A model generated the notes under the pieces. That model was given only the letters and a program-made list of their open reading frames with translations, was not told where the DNA came from and made no database searches. The position numbers and the translations under genes are program-made. A DNA stretch of 64,000 nucleotides from CAYWMD01 sp964458575 (GTDB lineage Bacteria > Verrucomicrobiota > Verrucomicrobiia > Limisphaerales > JADLHS01). The stretch covers positions 1-64,000 of the forward strand of contig CAYWMD010000035.1 of NCBI GenBank assembly GCA_964458575.1. The letters are read 5' to 3'. Shown piece after piece: positions 18,278-28,400 of the stretch (positions within the stretch are counted from its first letter, which is position 1; every line of letters begins with the position of its first letter).

Positions 18278-20044
18278 TTACTCAGTTATTCGGGACTTCG
18301 GAGGAACCTTTCCTTTGGCCGCCGTGGCGTCGAGCACCTGGCCGTCGCGCAGCAATTGTTCGCGTAATTTGGCGTAGTTGACTGCCTGAACCGGCGTGCC
18401 CGCAGCGATCGCCTGCACCGCCGCCGTGGCCGCGGATTGGCCGAGCACCATGAACACCGGTTCCATGCGCATTGAACCATAAACGACGTGGCTCGCGGAG
18501 ATGCAAACCGGTACCAGCAGGTTTTCGCACTCGGTCCGCCTGGGCATGATCGAGCGAAAGCTGATCCCATAGGGCTGCTTCACACTCAGGCCAAGCGTGC
18601 CCTCGTTGCGCACAAAACCATGCTCGTCAATGTAGCGGCGGACGTTGTGGGAATCCATCGTGTACGACCCCAGACCGACCGGATCCTCCACGGCAGTGCG
18701 GCCTTCGCAAATGTGCTGCGTCATCACAAACGCGCCGATCATGCGGCGCGCTTCACGAATGTAAAGTTGATGCGGCCAGTGTCCGTTGTCCTTGAATTCG
18801 TCTTTTGCCAGTCCCCATCTCTTCATCGGTTCGCGGTATTTGGCCGGCACCCGCGGATCGTTGGCGACGAACCAGCAAAATCCTTGCTGCCAACTCTCGT
18901 GCGCCCGGATGATCCGCTCGCGCGTGGCATAGTCACCGTCCGGGTAATCGTAATTGCCGCCGACGAAATTGAACGATACGGCACCCTTGGTGTTCGAGTC
19001 GCTCTTGCGGTTGGGCATGATTTTCTTCGGTGGATCGGCCATGAGGGTGTTGCCCAACACAGGGTGCTCGGATGCGGGCTCGTTGGTCCATTCCGGCAGT
19101 TGCCGTTCGGTGGTCAAATAGCGCAGCAGGAGTTCGTATCGTGCCGGATCGTAATCGGCGGGTTTGGGAAAGGGCGCTTGATTTTCGGGAACGTCCGTCA
19201 GGCAAAGCCGGAAGCAATAGGCCTGCACGCACCGGTCGCCCGCGCCGATTTCGCCCGCGCCGGTCGCCGTCACACCGAAGATGGTCCCGCTCGTGGGGTC
19301 GCCCGGCCTCACGTAAGGGTCCACCGCCCGGGAGAAATCGTGGCCGGTTGGCCGCGGACGATTCCGCATGTGCCGCCATTGATTGCCGTTGTGCGTTTCG
19401 CCGTAAGTGGAATTCGCTTCCCGCGCGAAGGTGTAAGCCACCCCGGCTTTTGCCATCAGGTCGCCTTCGTAGCTTGCGTCAATGAACATCTTGGCGCGGA
19501 ACTCGCGGCCGGATTCCATCACGATGCTTGAAATGCGCGCGCCGGATTTTTTCACGCCCCTTTTCAAATCAAGCCGTTCGCCGAATACCACCTTTGCGCC
19601 AGCCTCGCGAATCCAGTCCTTGAAAATCCCCTCCGCGACGTGCGGCTCGAAATACCACATCACGTCGGCGTTGGGGTCGTGTCCGTGTGTCTGGTAATCG
19701 GCGAGCGCGCCGTATTTCCAGGCGGAGGCTTGCGCGTAGTACCGCTTCACGCGCCGATAAAATTCCCGCGACAACCCGCCGATGGCTTCGCTCTTGCCGA
19801 TGTCGGTCGCGCCCAGGCCGCCGCTGGTCAGACCGCCGAGGTGGCGGCCGGGTTCAATGAGCACGACGGAACTTCCCATCCGGGCTGCCTGCACGGCGGC
19901 GACCACGCCGGCGCTGGTGCCACCATACACCAGCACATCGAATTCGTTCGTGCGATTCCACGGAGGTGAGTCCGCCTGGAGACAGGCGACCGAGACGAGC
20001 AAGGTGAAGACAAACCAGCAAATCTGGCCGGTGCTCACCCCCAT
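18278..20044 (-). CDS. Secreted FAD-dependent oxidoreductase, short form; first gene of the long operon
   Basis: 588 residues from ATG 20044, chosen for its signal peptide (GQICWFVFTLLVSVACLQADS); the open frame runs 34 codons further upstream without signal-like character. FAD fold: FDVLVYGGTSAGVVAAVQ (41-46) and HLGGLTSGGLGATD, with FIDASYEGDLMAKAG. It is the promoter-proximal gene of an eleven-gene minus-strand run. The 347 bp upstream should contain the operon promoter, though I could not identify it confidently. Confidence 0.83.
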   Translation of the reverse strand: MGVSTGQICWFVFTLLVSVACLQADSPPWNRTNEFDVLVYGGTSAGVVAAVQAARMGSSVVLIEPGRHLGGLTSGGLGATDIGKSEAIGGLSREFYRRVKRYYAQASAWKYGALADYQTHGHDPNADVMWYFEPHVAEGIFKDWIREAGAKVVFGERLDLKRGVKKSGARISSIVMESGREFRAKMFIDASYEGDLMAKAGVAYTFAREANSTYGETHNGNQWRHMRNRPRPTGHDFSRAVDPYVRPGDPTSGTIFGVTATGAGEIGAGDRCVQAYCFRLCLTDVPENQAPFPKPADYDPARYELLLRYLTTERQLPEWTNEPASEHPVLGNTLMADPPKKIMPNRKSDSNTKGAVSFNFVGGNYDYPDGDYATRERIIRAHESWQQGFCWFVANDPRVPAKYREPMKRWGLAKDEFKDNGHWPHQLYIREARRMIGAFVMTQHICEGRTAVEDPVGLGSYTMDSHNVRRYIDEHGFVRNEGTLGLSVKQPYGISFRSIMPRRTECENLLVPVCISASHVVYGSMRMEPVFMVLGQSAATAAVQAIAAGTPVQAVNYAKLREQLLRDGQVLDATAAKGKVPPKSRITE

Positions 20045-20391
20045 CTTCCGGCTGGTCGCGCAAAGAATCACATTGCCAAGTCGTTGTGTTCCCCGCGTCC
20101 GGGAAGTCTGAACCCGGTTGTCCCTGACGGCAGGGTGTTCTCCCATTCGGAACGGGCGTCAGTGGTGGGAAGAACTGCCGGAGAACGTGGCGGGACGCCG
20201 CTGCTCGCGGCTCCCTCTTTCGTGACCAGGCGTTTTTTCATGGACCAAGAAACGTTTGTGTCGCCGGCTCTCTTGCAGGAAAGCATGCCGCCTTGCTGCG
20301 GATGCGGACATCGGCTCGGTTTGACTTGGAGATCATCCGCGAGCCCGCCGCGCGTTAATCCCACCAGCGGATGAAGGACAGAACGTGAAAT
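20045..20391. other. Gene-free stretch upstream of the long operon
   Basis: 347 bp between two minus-strand genes. Small open frames here have no recognisable product. An AAACGTTT core at 20250-20257 resembles half of the cluster's LacI operator but lacks matching flanks and a good -35 box. A 7-bp inverted repeat (CATCCGC at 20334-20340, GCGGATG at 20367-20373) lies just past the stop of the next gene, without a T-tract. The promoter of the long operon is presumably here but was not located. Confidence 0.4.
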
Positions 20392-21672
20392 TTATGACTT
20401 CAGATCGCGAGCCTGACGGCGAAACCGGCCGAGCAAAGCCAGCATCCCCAAACCAACGATGGTGGCAACCTGCGGTTCCGGAACCGTCACGATGAAATTG
20501 CCATTGATCGTGTCCCACAAGTATGAAGCTCCGCCGCCAAAGCCCGAGACATTGATGACCGGGGTGTTATCAAAGGAAAGTGCGTCAATCAGCGTGAAGC
20601 TGCCCGCCCCACCGGTGTAAGCACTGCCATCCACATTGATCTCCGCCGCCGGATCGAGGGCGACGACGCCTCCGACATTGATGGTGGAGTCACCCGTGCT
20701 ATCAAACGTGAAGTCAATGGAGCCCGGGCCTCCCAGATTAAGATCGCCCGTCAGCGTGATTGTGGCACCGTTTTTCACATTGAACGAGCCATTGGTGATG
20801 CTCAGGTTCACTGCATTAAATATCCCATTTTGAATCGAATAGCTGCCAGTTCCCACCGGGCCGATGACCATGGATCCGGCGCCACTCGGAGCGGTCATCA
20901 GGTCCAAAGTGCCACCGGTTTGCGTGATGGTGCCACTGCCGGAAGCGCCCGTACCAAGCGAAAGCGACGAGGCCTTGAAGGTGCCGCCGCTCAGGTTAAA
21001 AACCCCAATCGCACCCGGGCTGGTGGCCTGGCCCACGTACGCCTGACCGCTGGACCCGCCAGAACCCACAATGATGTCCCCACCATTCTGCGTCAATGTT
21101 CCCTTTCCCGAACTCCCGGCAACCGTAAAATTATTCGAGGCCCAGAAGGTACCACCGGACATGGTGTAAAAACCCTCGCCCTGAACACCGATGCTGACCG
21201 TGCCGGCGACCCCGACGGTCCCACCACTTTGCACGCCCGTGCCAATTCCGCCGGCCAGAACTCCAAACCGCAGCACGATGGAAGTAGTCCCTGGCAATTG
21301 AAGATTGGCACCGCTGTTGATGTTGAGAGTGCCGTTTCCGCTGCGTCCAATTTCCGAGGCGGCCGTGGCCGTAAGGTTCGCCCCGACATTCAGGGTCCCC
21401 GTTGTGCCGCCGGTGCCATAGCCAATGCGCAAATTGGTGATTGGACTCAACGCATTTGCCGTGAGATTGGCGGTGCCGCCGTTGTCTATTTGCGCCACCG
21501 CCGCGTTGGGAACGCCCACGGGCAGCCAGTTCGCCGCGGTATTCCAGTCGCTGTTCCCGGCATTCCACGTGCCGGCGTTGGCCGACAGAGCGAGGGCCAT
21601 CACCGCAATCGCTGCATAGATCAGCCGTTGAAATTCTTTCGCTGGTCCAAGTGTGGGGCTTGTTGTATTCAT
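20392..21672 (-). CDS. PEP-CTERM beta-strand-repeat protein
   Basis: 426 residues. The signal segment (LIYAAIAVMALALSANAG) is followed by WNAGNSDWNTAANWLPVGVP and a long series of Gly/Thr/Asn-rich repeats (GTLTQNGGDIIVGSGG, GTITQTGGTLDL) predicted to form a beta-solenoid. The C terminus is a PEP-CTERM sorting signal: VPEPQ, a hydrophobic helix (VATIVGLGMLALLG) and a basic tail (RFRRQARDLKS), the form processed by exosortase. No exosortase gene is in the window. Probably an extracellular matrix or surface protein. A shared 26-bp regulatory motif lies ~58 bp upstream of the start. Confidence 0.8.
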   Translation of the reverse strand: MNTTSPTLGPAKEFQRLIYAAIAVMALALSANAGTWNAGNSDWNTAANWLPVGVPNAAVAQIDNGGTANLTANALSPITNLRIGYGTGGTTGTLNVGANLTATAASEIGRSGNGTLNINSGANLQLPGTTSIVLRFGVLAGGIGTGVQSGGTVGVAGTVSIGVQGEGFYTMSGGTFWASNNFTVAGSSGKGTLTQNGGDIIVGSGGSSGQAYVGQATSPGAIGVFNLSGGTFKASSLSLGTGASGSGTITQTGGTLDLMTAPSGAGSMVIGPVGTGSYSIQNGIFNAVNLSITNGSFNVKNGATITLTGDLNLGGPGSIDFTFDSTGDSTINVGGVVALDPAAEINVDGSAYTGGAGSFTLIDALSFDNTPVINVSGFGGGASYLWDTINGNFIVTVPEPQVATIVGLGMLALLGRFRRQARDLKS

Positions 21673-21729
21673 AAGCGCTTCAAGTCGAGTTGCGGCCTGA
21701 GATTATCAATTTCAGCATTTTTGTCGCCC

Positions 21730-21755
21730 AAATTTCGCTAGTGACGAATTTTGAT
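21730..21755 (-). promoter_or_regulatory. Shared upstream motif, copy 1 (beta-strand-gene set)
   Basis: Read on the minus strand the site starts ATCAAA and contains an imperfect 15-bp palindrome TTCGTCACTAGCGAA (21734-21748). It matches the copies at 28561-28586 and 35484-35509 in ATCAAA, an N3 gap, CG and T-x-GCGAA at identical spacing. It lies 58 bp before the start of the PEP-CTERM gene. Probably a transcription-factor operator; the regulator is not identified. Confidence 0.5.
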
Positions 21756-21808
21756 ACTCGATTATGGGCAAACGGCGCCGCCCAAGCCAGCCTGGCTTTT
21801 CCCGCGGC

Positions 21809-24800
21809 TCACCTGTAATAATCCACGACCACGTCGTTGATTCTGAATTTTCGGCCCGAAACCGCAGCTTGGCCTCCCGCCGGGGTCAGCACCAGCACTC
21901 TGGCGGTGTCGGCAGGGATGGGGATGTTCTGCGATCCCACCACGTTCGAAAGCACGAAAGTGTGTGTCACGGTGTCGTAAACGTCCACCGGATTGGTTCC
22001 AACATCCACTGCCACCACCTTGCTGACCGGGTAAGGGTTGTAATAGAGATAGGACGGATACGCGGCGGGCCGGTAAAAGTCCGTCCGGAGCAGGTCCAAT
22101 TGCAGGATCTTGTCCACGTTCGTCGGCTTGATGATGCCGCCGAGGAAGCCGACATCACCGCCGAAGTACAGACACAGTCCGAGGCCGCCGTTGACCGCGC
22201 CGGCATAACCGGATCCCCACATGGGCGGTACGTTCGTGACGGCGGCGGCCACCCGGGCGCGCACGGCGGGATTCGAATCCGGGGAGGCATCGAGATCCGC
22301 GAGGTAATCCTGAAAATACGACTGGGGATGATAACCCCGCAGGCTCTCGAAAGGAATCACGCCATTGGGGTCGCCCGCCCAGAACGGCGAATCCCGGTCG
22401 GCGTCTGGCAGAAAAGTCTGGTAGTAATGCCGCGAACTGCTCGCCTTGTGCAAAACCCACTTGCCGACCGTGTGCGCGAAGCGCTGATCGTAACGGACCA
22501 TCGGCACGAGCGACGCGACCAGGTGAAACCCTTGTTTGGCGTAGGCACGGTTTGCGCCACCGCGGGAGGCTTCGGTGCCGATGAGACCGCTGACTTCGTA
22601 TCCAGCCCAATTGCTGTAAAGGACACCCCAGCCCTCGCGCAGCGGGTCGTCATCGCCGAAGGTCCAGCGGAAGAATTGGTCCACGTTGTGGCTGTAACCG
22701 AGTTCGGCGTTCAGGCGGGCGGCGGTCAACACGCCATAGCCCATCTGCACTCCGTTTTGCATGGGGTTTCGGTCCACGGTCTCCAGGAAATTGAGCGCCC
22801 AAATGGTGCCAGCCAGGAATTTGGGGTCGCCGAATTTGACGTAGGCCGCGTATTCGATCCACGCCAGACCGGCGGCGCCCTCCAGCACACCGGGATGCGT
22901 TCCGTCCCGGCCATCAATTTCCATCGTGACGGTATTAAACCCGACCACCCCGTTAAAATCCGCAATCCCCGTCGCGCTGCCTCCCAGAAAATCCAGCACC
23001 TCATGCCACTTGCTCGCGGTTTCATACATGACCTGTTCCATGCTCGCGCCGCCGGGTTGAAAAGTATACGGCGTCTGGAGTTGGGCCGTCTGGGGATAGA
23101 GTTCGACCGCCTGACAGAAGTAAATGCCAGGTACGATGTCGTACCAGAGGCTGCTGGAGGTCTGGCCGGTTTTGTTGTTGCCGATGATTTTTCGTCCCAC
23201 CGACGTGCCTTGAAACTGCTGCATCGAGCGCACCCAGTTCTGGCCGTTGTGCTGGCTCATATCCATGCCGACCAGCGTTCCCCCGATGATGGTGCCAAAC
23301 AAGTTCAGCGCGTCGCCGCCTTTATCTATCCCAACGAATGAAGGAATGAACGGTGTCGCGATCTGAAAATTGGGGTTCGAATTGTCCCACCAGACCATCG
23401 GCAGGTATTGACCCGTCGCATTGAAGTCGGAGACGCGGGCCGTGTATTCCTGCGCCACGCTGCGCCAGTCGCGAAGCAGATAGCTGGAGGGTTGGTTGGA
23501 CAAGAAGTTGATGTTGTTGCTGGTGCCCGGCCAGCCGCCGGTCTTAAAGGACCAGACCGGGCCGGGGACAATGTTCGTGCCGTTGACGAGGTCAATCCGC
23601 CAGTAATACGTGGTGTTGGTCGCCAGCGGACCGGGATAAAAAAGTTTGTCCAATTGGTTCGTCTTGAACTCCGTGGCATCCGGCGTCGGGTCGGTTCCGA
23701 AATACACATCGAAGGAGGCATCGCCCCACGCCGACCAGCGCAGCATGGTTTGCGGATCGGGGCGCTGCCTTCCTGCCGCCGGGCTCGGGTCGTAGGCGAA
23801 GGCCGGCGGTGCGAGCCGATAAAACACGCACGGGTTCGATTTTGAAACCGGCAGAGCCAGCCAGTTCGTGGCGGTGGATCCGGGCCACGGCGACCAGTTC
23901 GTGCTCAGACCCACGTTGAGCGCGTTGGTCTGCGACTGCAGCACCCACCCGGAGTATTCCCATGGCCAGCTCATTTCCATGGTTGCGCCGCTCAGTTTGT
24001 AGGTGATCGTCGGCGCGACAACCGTCACGGGCGAGCCCACGGTGATCGTGAAAGTGCCATTGACCAAATCCCAGGTGGAAGTTGCGCCCAACGAGAATCC
24101 GCTCACATGAATTGCCGGCGTGCTGTCAATCGAACCGGCGTCAATCAACGTGAAAGTCGCCGGGCCGCCGGTGTAGGCGCTGCCGTTCACGTTGATGGTG
24201 CCGCCGGGATCAATCGTGCTGGCGTTTCCCGACGTGAAGACCATTTGGGAAACGCCATCCGGTCCAAAATTGAAATTGATCGTGCCGGTCGCATCCAGGT
24301 CGAGAATCCCGGTGCAATTGATGGTCGCGTTGCTGTTCACCGTCAGCGTGCCGGTCACGGTCAGGTTCGAGGCGAACAAGGTGCCGTTGGCAATACTGTA
24401 AAGGGCGGTGCCCGATCCGCCGACGGACATTGAACCCGCACCCGCCGGACCGGTAAGGAGATCAATCGTCCCGCCCGTCTGGTTGACTGTTCCCGTGATC
24501 CCTGCCGCCTGCGCAATGGAAAGATTCCGTGATTTAAATGTGCCGCCGGACAAATGGAACAGGCCAAAGCCCGACTGGCCGATGTAGCTCTGGCCGCTGT
24601 TCGCCAGGTCGCTGCCCACAACGACCGTGCCTCCGCTCTGCGTCAACGTCCCGTTGCCCGGGCCGGTGCTGCTGGCGCCGACCGAGAAATTATTCGAGGC
24701 CCAGATGAAGCCGCCGCTTAATTCGTAGAAGCCCGTGCCTTGATTGCCGATGAAAATCGTTCCGCCCGCCGTCAAAGTGCCTCCGGTTTGGAGGCCTCGA

Positions 24801-25396
24801 CCCGAGTCGGTAGTGGTGGCGCCGAACCGCGGCGTGGAGGTGGTGCCGCCGCCCACGTTGACTGCCGCGCTGCCGGAAATCTTCAGTGTCCCCGAGACGT
24901 CCAGCCGTTGATTGCCGCTGATATTCAGCGCGCCCCCGCTGATGTCGTATGTCCCATTCGTGCGAATAACACTGCTGGTCGAGCCAACCACCGTCAGGAC
25001 TCCGTTCGTGTGGATGACGCTGTTGGTGGCCGCAACTGTGGCCGAGCCAACCCCGACCAGATTGTTGGAAATCAGCAGGCTCGCCCCGATAACCAATGTA
25101 CTCGTGCCCGCCGCCTGGCCGAGTTGCAAGCTCGTGATATTGGGCGCGAGGTTTGAAATGATGGCGACTCCGCTGTTGATGCGCACCACATCCGAAGGAC
25201 CGGGCACCGCGGCGATGCTCCAGTTGGCGGCGTTGTTCCAATAGCCGCTGTTGGAGTTGGTCCAGGTGACGGTCGCGGCCCGCAACGCCGTGTCACTCAG
25301 CAGGACCGCTGTTGCGAGGGCCGACAGCAAAGTTCGCCCGCGCGGCTTCGCTTTGAAACATCGCAGCCTCATATACACACATGGCTTGGCAGTCAT
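21809..25396 (-). CDS. Giant secreted protein: beta-strand repeats, internal FYRL module, FN3-like domain, helical-toroid module
   Basis: About 1195 residues if the ATG at 25396 is used; ATG 25372 also gives the signal segment RTLLSALATAVLLSDTALRAA, and the open frame extends further upstream into the preceding gene. Domain order: Gly/Thr-rich beta-strand repeats, a beta module ending CVFYRLAPP, a fibronectin-like domain (FDVYFGTDPTPDATEF), and ~550 residues of helical, Trp/Tyr-rich sequence homologous to the C-terminal half of the protein at 997-4740 (shared RDW, TGQYLP, RLNAELG and VRYDxRFA motifs). The helical module may be an uncharacterised carbohydrate-active domain. It lies 13 bp behind the upstream gene, so cotranscription is likely. 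Confidence 0.72.
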   Translation of the reverse strand: MTAKPCVYMRLRCFKAKPRGRTLLSALATAVLLSDTALRAATVTWTNSNSGYWNNAANWSIAAVPGPSDVVRINSGVAIISNLAPNITSLQLGQAAGTSTLVIGASLLISNNLVGVGSATVAATNSVIHTNGVLTVVGSTSSVIRTNGTYDISGGALNISGNQRLDVSGTLKISGSAAVNVGGGTTSTPRFGATTTDSGRGLQTGGTLTAGGTIFIGNQGTGFYELSGGFIWASNNFSVGASSTGPGNGTLTQSGGTVVVGSDLANSGQSYIGQSGFGLFHLSGGTFKSRNLSIAQAAGITGTVNQTGGTIDLLTGPAGAGSMSVGGSGTALYSIANGTLFASNLTVTGTLTVNSNATINCTGILDLDATGTINFNFGPDGVSQMVFTSGNASTIDPGGTINVNGSAYTGGPATFTLIDAGSIDSTPAIHVSGFSLGATSTWDLVNGTFTITVGSPVTVVAPTITYKLSGATMEMSWPWEYSGWVLQSQTNALNVGLSTNWSPWPGSTATNWLALPVSKSNPCVFYRLAPPAFAYDPSPAAGRQRPDPQTMLRWSAWGDASFDVYFGTDPTPDATEFKTNQLDKLFYPGPLATNTTYYWRIDLVNGTNIVPGPVWSFKTGGWPGTSNNINFLSNQPSSYLLRDWRSVAQEYTARVSDFNATGQYLPMVWWDNSNPNFQIATPFIPSFVGIDKGGDALNLFGTIIGGTLVGMDMSQHNGQNWVRSMQQFQGTSVGRKIIGNNKTGQTSSSLWYDIVPGIYFCQAVELYPQTAQLQTPYTFQPGGASMEQVMYETASKWHEVLDFLGGSATGIADFNGVVGFNTVTMEIDGRDGTHPGVLEGAAGLAWIEYAAYVKFGDPKFLAGTIWALNFLETVDRNPMQNGVQMGYGVLTAARLNAELGYSHNVDQFFRWTFGDDDPLREGWGVLYSNWAGYEVSGLIGTEASRGGANRAYAKQGFHLVASLVPMVRYDQRFAHTVGKWVLHKASSSRHYYQTFLPDADRDSPFWAGDPNGVIPFESLRGYHPQSYFQDYLADLDASPDSNPAVRARVAAAVTNVPPMWGSGYAGAVNGGLGLCLYFGGDVGFLGGIIKPTNVDKILQLDLLRTDFYRPAAYPSYLYYNPYPVSKVVAVDVGTNPVDVYDTVTHTFVLSNVVGSQNIPIPADTARVLVLTPAGGQAAVSGRKFRINDVVVDYYR

Positions 25397-25409
25397 CCCT
25401 CGGTTCGTA

Positions 25410-28400
25410 TCATGGTTTGCGCAAGCGGTAGAACACATTCGACCGTCCGGGTTGAAAAGAGATATCGAGGTGGGTGGCTGATTGCGAGCCCGGGATGTCA
25501 AACCAGAAACTCGGGCTCGCGACATTGATTGAGTTTGACTGCGCATACCAGCCGAGGAAGGAGGCCGGCCAATCAAGTTCAAGCGTCTCGTCATTCTTAT
25601 TCCAGACAATGACGGGCGGAATGGTCTGTTCCACGGTCAACCTGAACGTGCCGCTGGCTGCATTCCATTCATACGCGGAGCCAGGCGGGAGGTTCTTCAA
25701 CGTGATGACCGGCTTCCCGCTGAAGGAAGCGCAGCGAAGCAACTCGAACGTCGCGGCGCCGCCCTCGTAATCAGCGCCATCCACGACAATCACTGAATTG
25801 GAGTGAAAGATCCCTGCGCCGCTGGCGAACGTCATGCCGCTAATGCCGGCGGCGTCGAAGACATACTCCACATTACCAGATGCGCGCAGGTCCAGCCCGG
25901 TGCCGGTAGCCGATGAGCCGATGCTCGCCTCGCTGCCCACGACGCGCAATAAATCCGGTGTGGCGCCGGCAACACCGCTGGCGCCAATCAAAAACCGGCC
26001 GCGGAACTCGCCGCCGCTGATGATGACATTGCCAGTCACCGCCTCCGTCGCAGTGTCAACGCCGACTTTCAGAACGTTATTGCTCGACAGACCCATTTGC
26101 AGCACGCCGCCGCTCAAATTCAGATTGCCAATGGCTCCCGGCGTACCCCGCCCCACTTCCGGCACGTCCAAGGAGGTCACCAAGCGACCTCCGGGGAGAA
26201 TGTTCAACGTGCCGGTGCCGGGCGGGTACGTCGTGGCATTGTCCCCCAGATAGAAACGCCGGATCACGCCGACGTCATACGAGATGGACGCGCTCAAGCC
26301 GGAGCGGATGTAAACCAGGTTGGTTTCACTGGGCGGCTGGTTGTTATTCCAGTTCGTACCCGCCGTCCAGCACCCGCTTTTGGTGAGAACAAAGTTGCCC
26401 GTGATTTGCGGCGGCGGCGGATCGGCTGGCGGCGGGCAGGAGGTCGAGGGCGGAGCGGGTGGCTGCGCCAACGAGCCATCGCCGAAGCGAAACGAAAGAA
26501 AATCGCCGATCACTTGCCCGTACACATCGTGTCCCAACTTGTCTAAATGGACTCCACCGGTAACGGTGAACTCGTTTGCATCATATTCGCTGGACGGCTG
26601 ATTGATCTCAATGAGGTCCACTGGCGCCCGACCCTCGGCGACCGAACCCGCGGCCACGCTTCTCGTCTGATCCATGAAATCGTGGAAACGGCCCAAGGCG
26701 CTGTAGTTGTCTTCCGCATTGTTATACAGCTCCGGACTGTAACTGAAGTAATAGGACTCCAGATCGTTGGTTGAACCCTGGTAAAAGTCGTGCGGCGTAA
26801 CCAGGATGGGAACGGCCCCGTTCGTCCGCACAAAATCCACAAGCAATTTGAGTTGTTGATTGAAATCCGCGGGGGAACTTTGACCGGTGCTGACGCCGGC
26901 TTTCCACACGCGCTTGTGGTCGTTCATGCCGAAATTGATGATCACAAAGTCGGGCGGCACCATTCCGTAGATTCCTTGATGTATTTCCTGGAAGGCGTAT
27001 TTCAGCCGCTGGTATCCGCCCAGGTTCGGGTCGGCCGCGTCATCGCCGTGATACGTCGGCAACGTGGCCCCGGCCCCATAATAGGCCCGACTGCCGCCCT
27101 TGCCGTGATTCAGTTGGCGGCTTTCGAGCGAGTCGTCATTGATGTCGTAGGCATGGGCGGTCAGGACGTGAAGATTGAACCTCTGGGCGACCTGGTCGGT
27201 CCAGTGCTCCTTGTCCGGGTCATCACGCAGCGAACCGCTGTTGCTGGTGAGGCTGTCACCCAAAAAAATCACCGTCGCATTCTGAATGTTGTGCTGCGCG
27301 TCGCGCGCCGGAATCAGCGGGGCGTAAACGCCACGCACCTGGAGATTGTCCAACAGCGCGAGCGAACTGCTGTTGGCGGCATCCGAAACGAAACGCAGAC
27401 GGAAACCCGTTTGCCGGTTCGCCGCGGGACTGAGGTTGATCGCCGTCAGGGGATCGTCAAAGCCGCCACTGCTTTCGGATAATGCCGTCTGCCAGTTCGT
27501 GCCGTCGGTGGACCACTGGCAGGAAAAACCTTCGCCGACCGCATAGTTCGTCAAGGAACGGTGATACCGGATCTGGATGTCCTTCATGTTCCCGGTGGAA
27601 ATCGCGCGCTCGATCCAGGTGCTCTGACTCAGTTTCGCTGATTTTCCGGACCGGCCTTCGACCGGTGCTTCCAGCGCGCGGTCGTTTTCACGCGTCCAGC
27701 CAACGGGGGCGGTGTTGGTTGCGCCGTTTTCAAAGTCGTCCGCATAAAGCATGGCATTCGTGCCCGGGAAATTCGTTGCGCCATAGTCGGTGCGAAACGT
27801 CCACACGCGGCCGGGAACAACCGTCCCGTTAAGATCAACGACCGTGTCCACCCGCCAATAATACTGTTTATTCGGCTCGAGGGTGCCGGGGTAGAATGAC
27901 AATTCGACCGGATTGCCGGTCAGGTTTCCGCGGAATTCGGTCTCGTCGGGTGTGCTGTCTTTGCCGAAGTAAACATTAAAGGAGCCGCCCGCTGAGCCTG
28001 CTTGCCAGCGCAGGACGTTGTCTTGACCGTTGGTGAGGGTGCTGCCGCTCGCGGGCACGGGCGTGTGTGCTTTCCGCGGATCAGCGGGGCTGGTCTTGAA
28101 CATCCACACCGTTCCGCGATTTCCCACCAACCGCCGATCCTCGTCATATGCGTCAACGCGCCATTGATAATAGGTGTCCGGGTCCAGATCGCTCAGGACA
28201 AGACTATCCGTCGAAATGTAAGCCTTCTGAACCAGGGTAGCGACGCCGGCGTAAACCCTGAAGTAAAGCTCGTTAGTCCCGGCGGCCCACTGAAGCACGA
28301 CATGGTCGGGATCCACGAGCGGCGCGTTCGCGGGCGGGGGCGTGTTGGCTGGCGACAGGTTTGTCGCGGCGCGCAAAGGAGCGGAAACGACCAACAGGAC

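Noticed and set aside
20244..20263. AAACGTTT core as a fifth LacI operator for the long operon
   Set aside because: Only the central eight bases and part of one arm fit; there is no TTGACA-type -35 box at the right distance, and it lies ~200 bp from the start codon.
20334..20373. CATCCGC/GCGGATG inverted repeat as a terminator for the PEP-CTERM gene
   Set aside because: Long loop, short stem and no T-tract; kept only as a note on the intergenic stretch.
21764..23341. 525-codon plus-strand open frame opposite the giant beta-strand/toroid gene
   Set aside because: No signal peptide or domain and low-quality composition; the minus-strand reading is homologous to another protein in the window.
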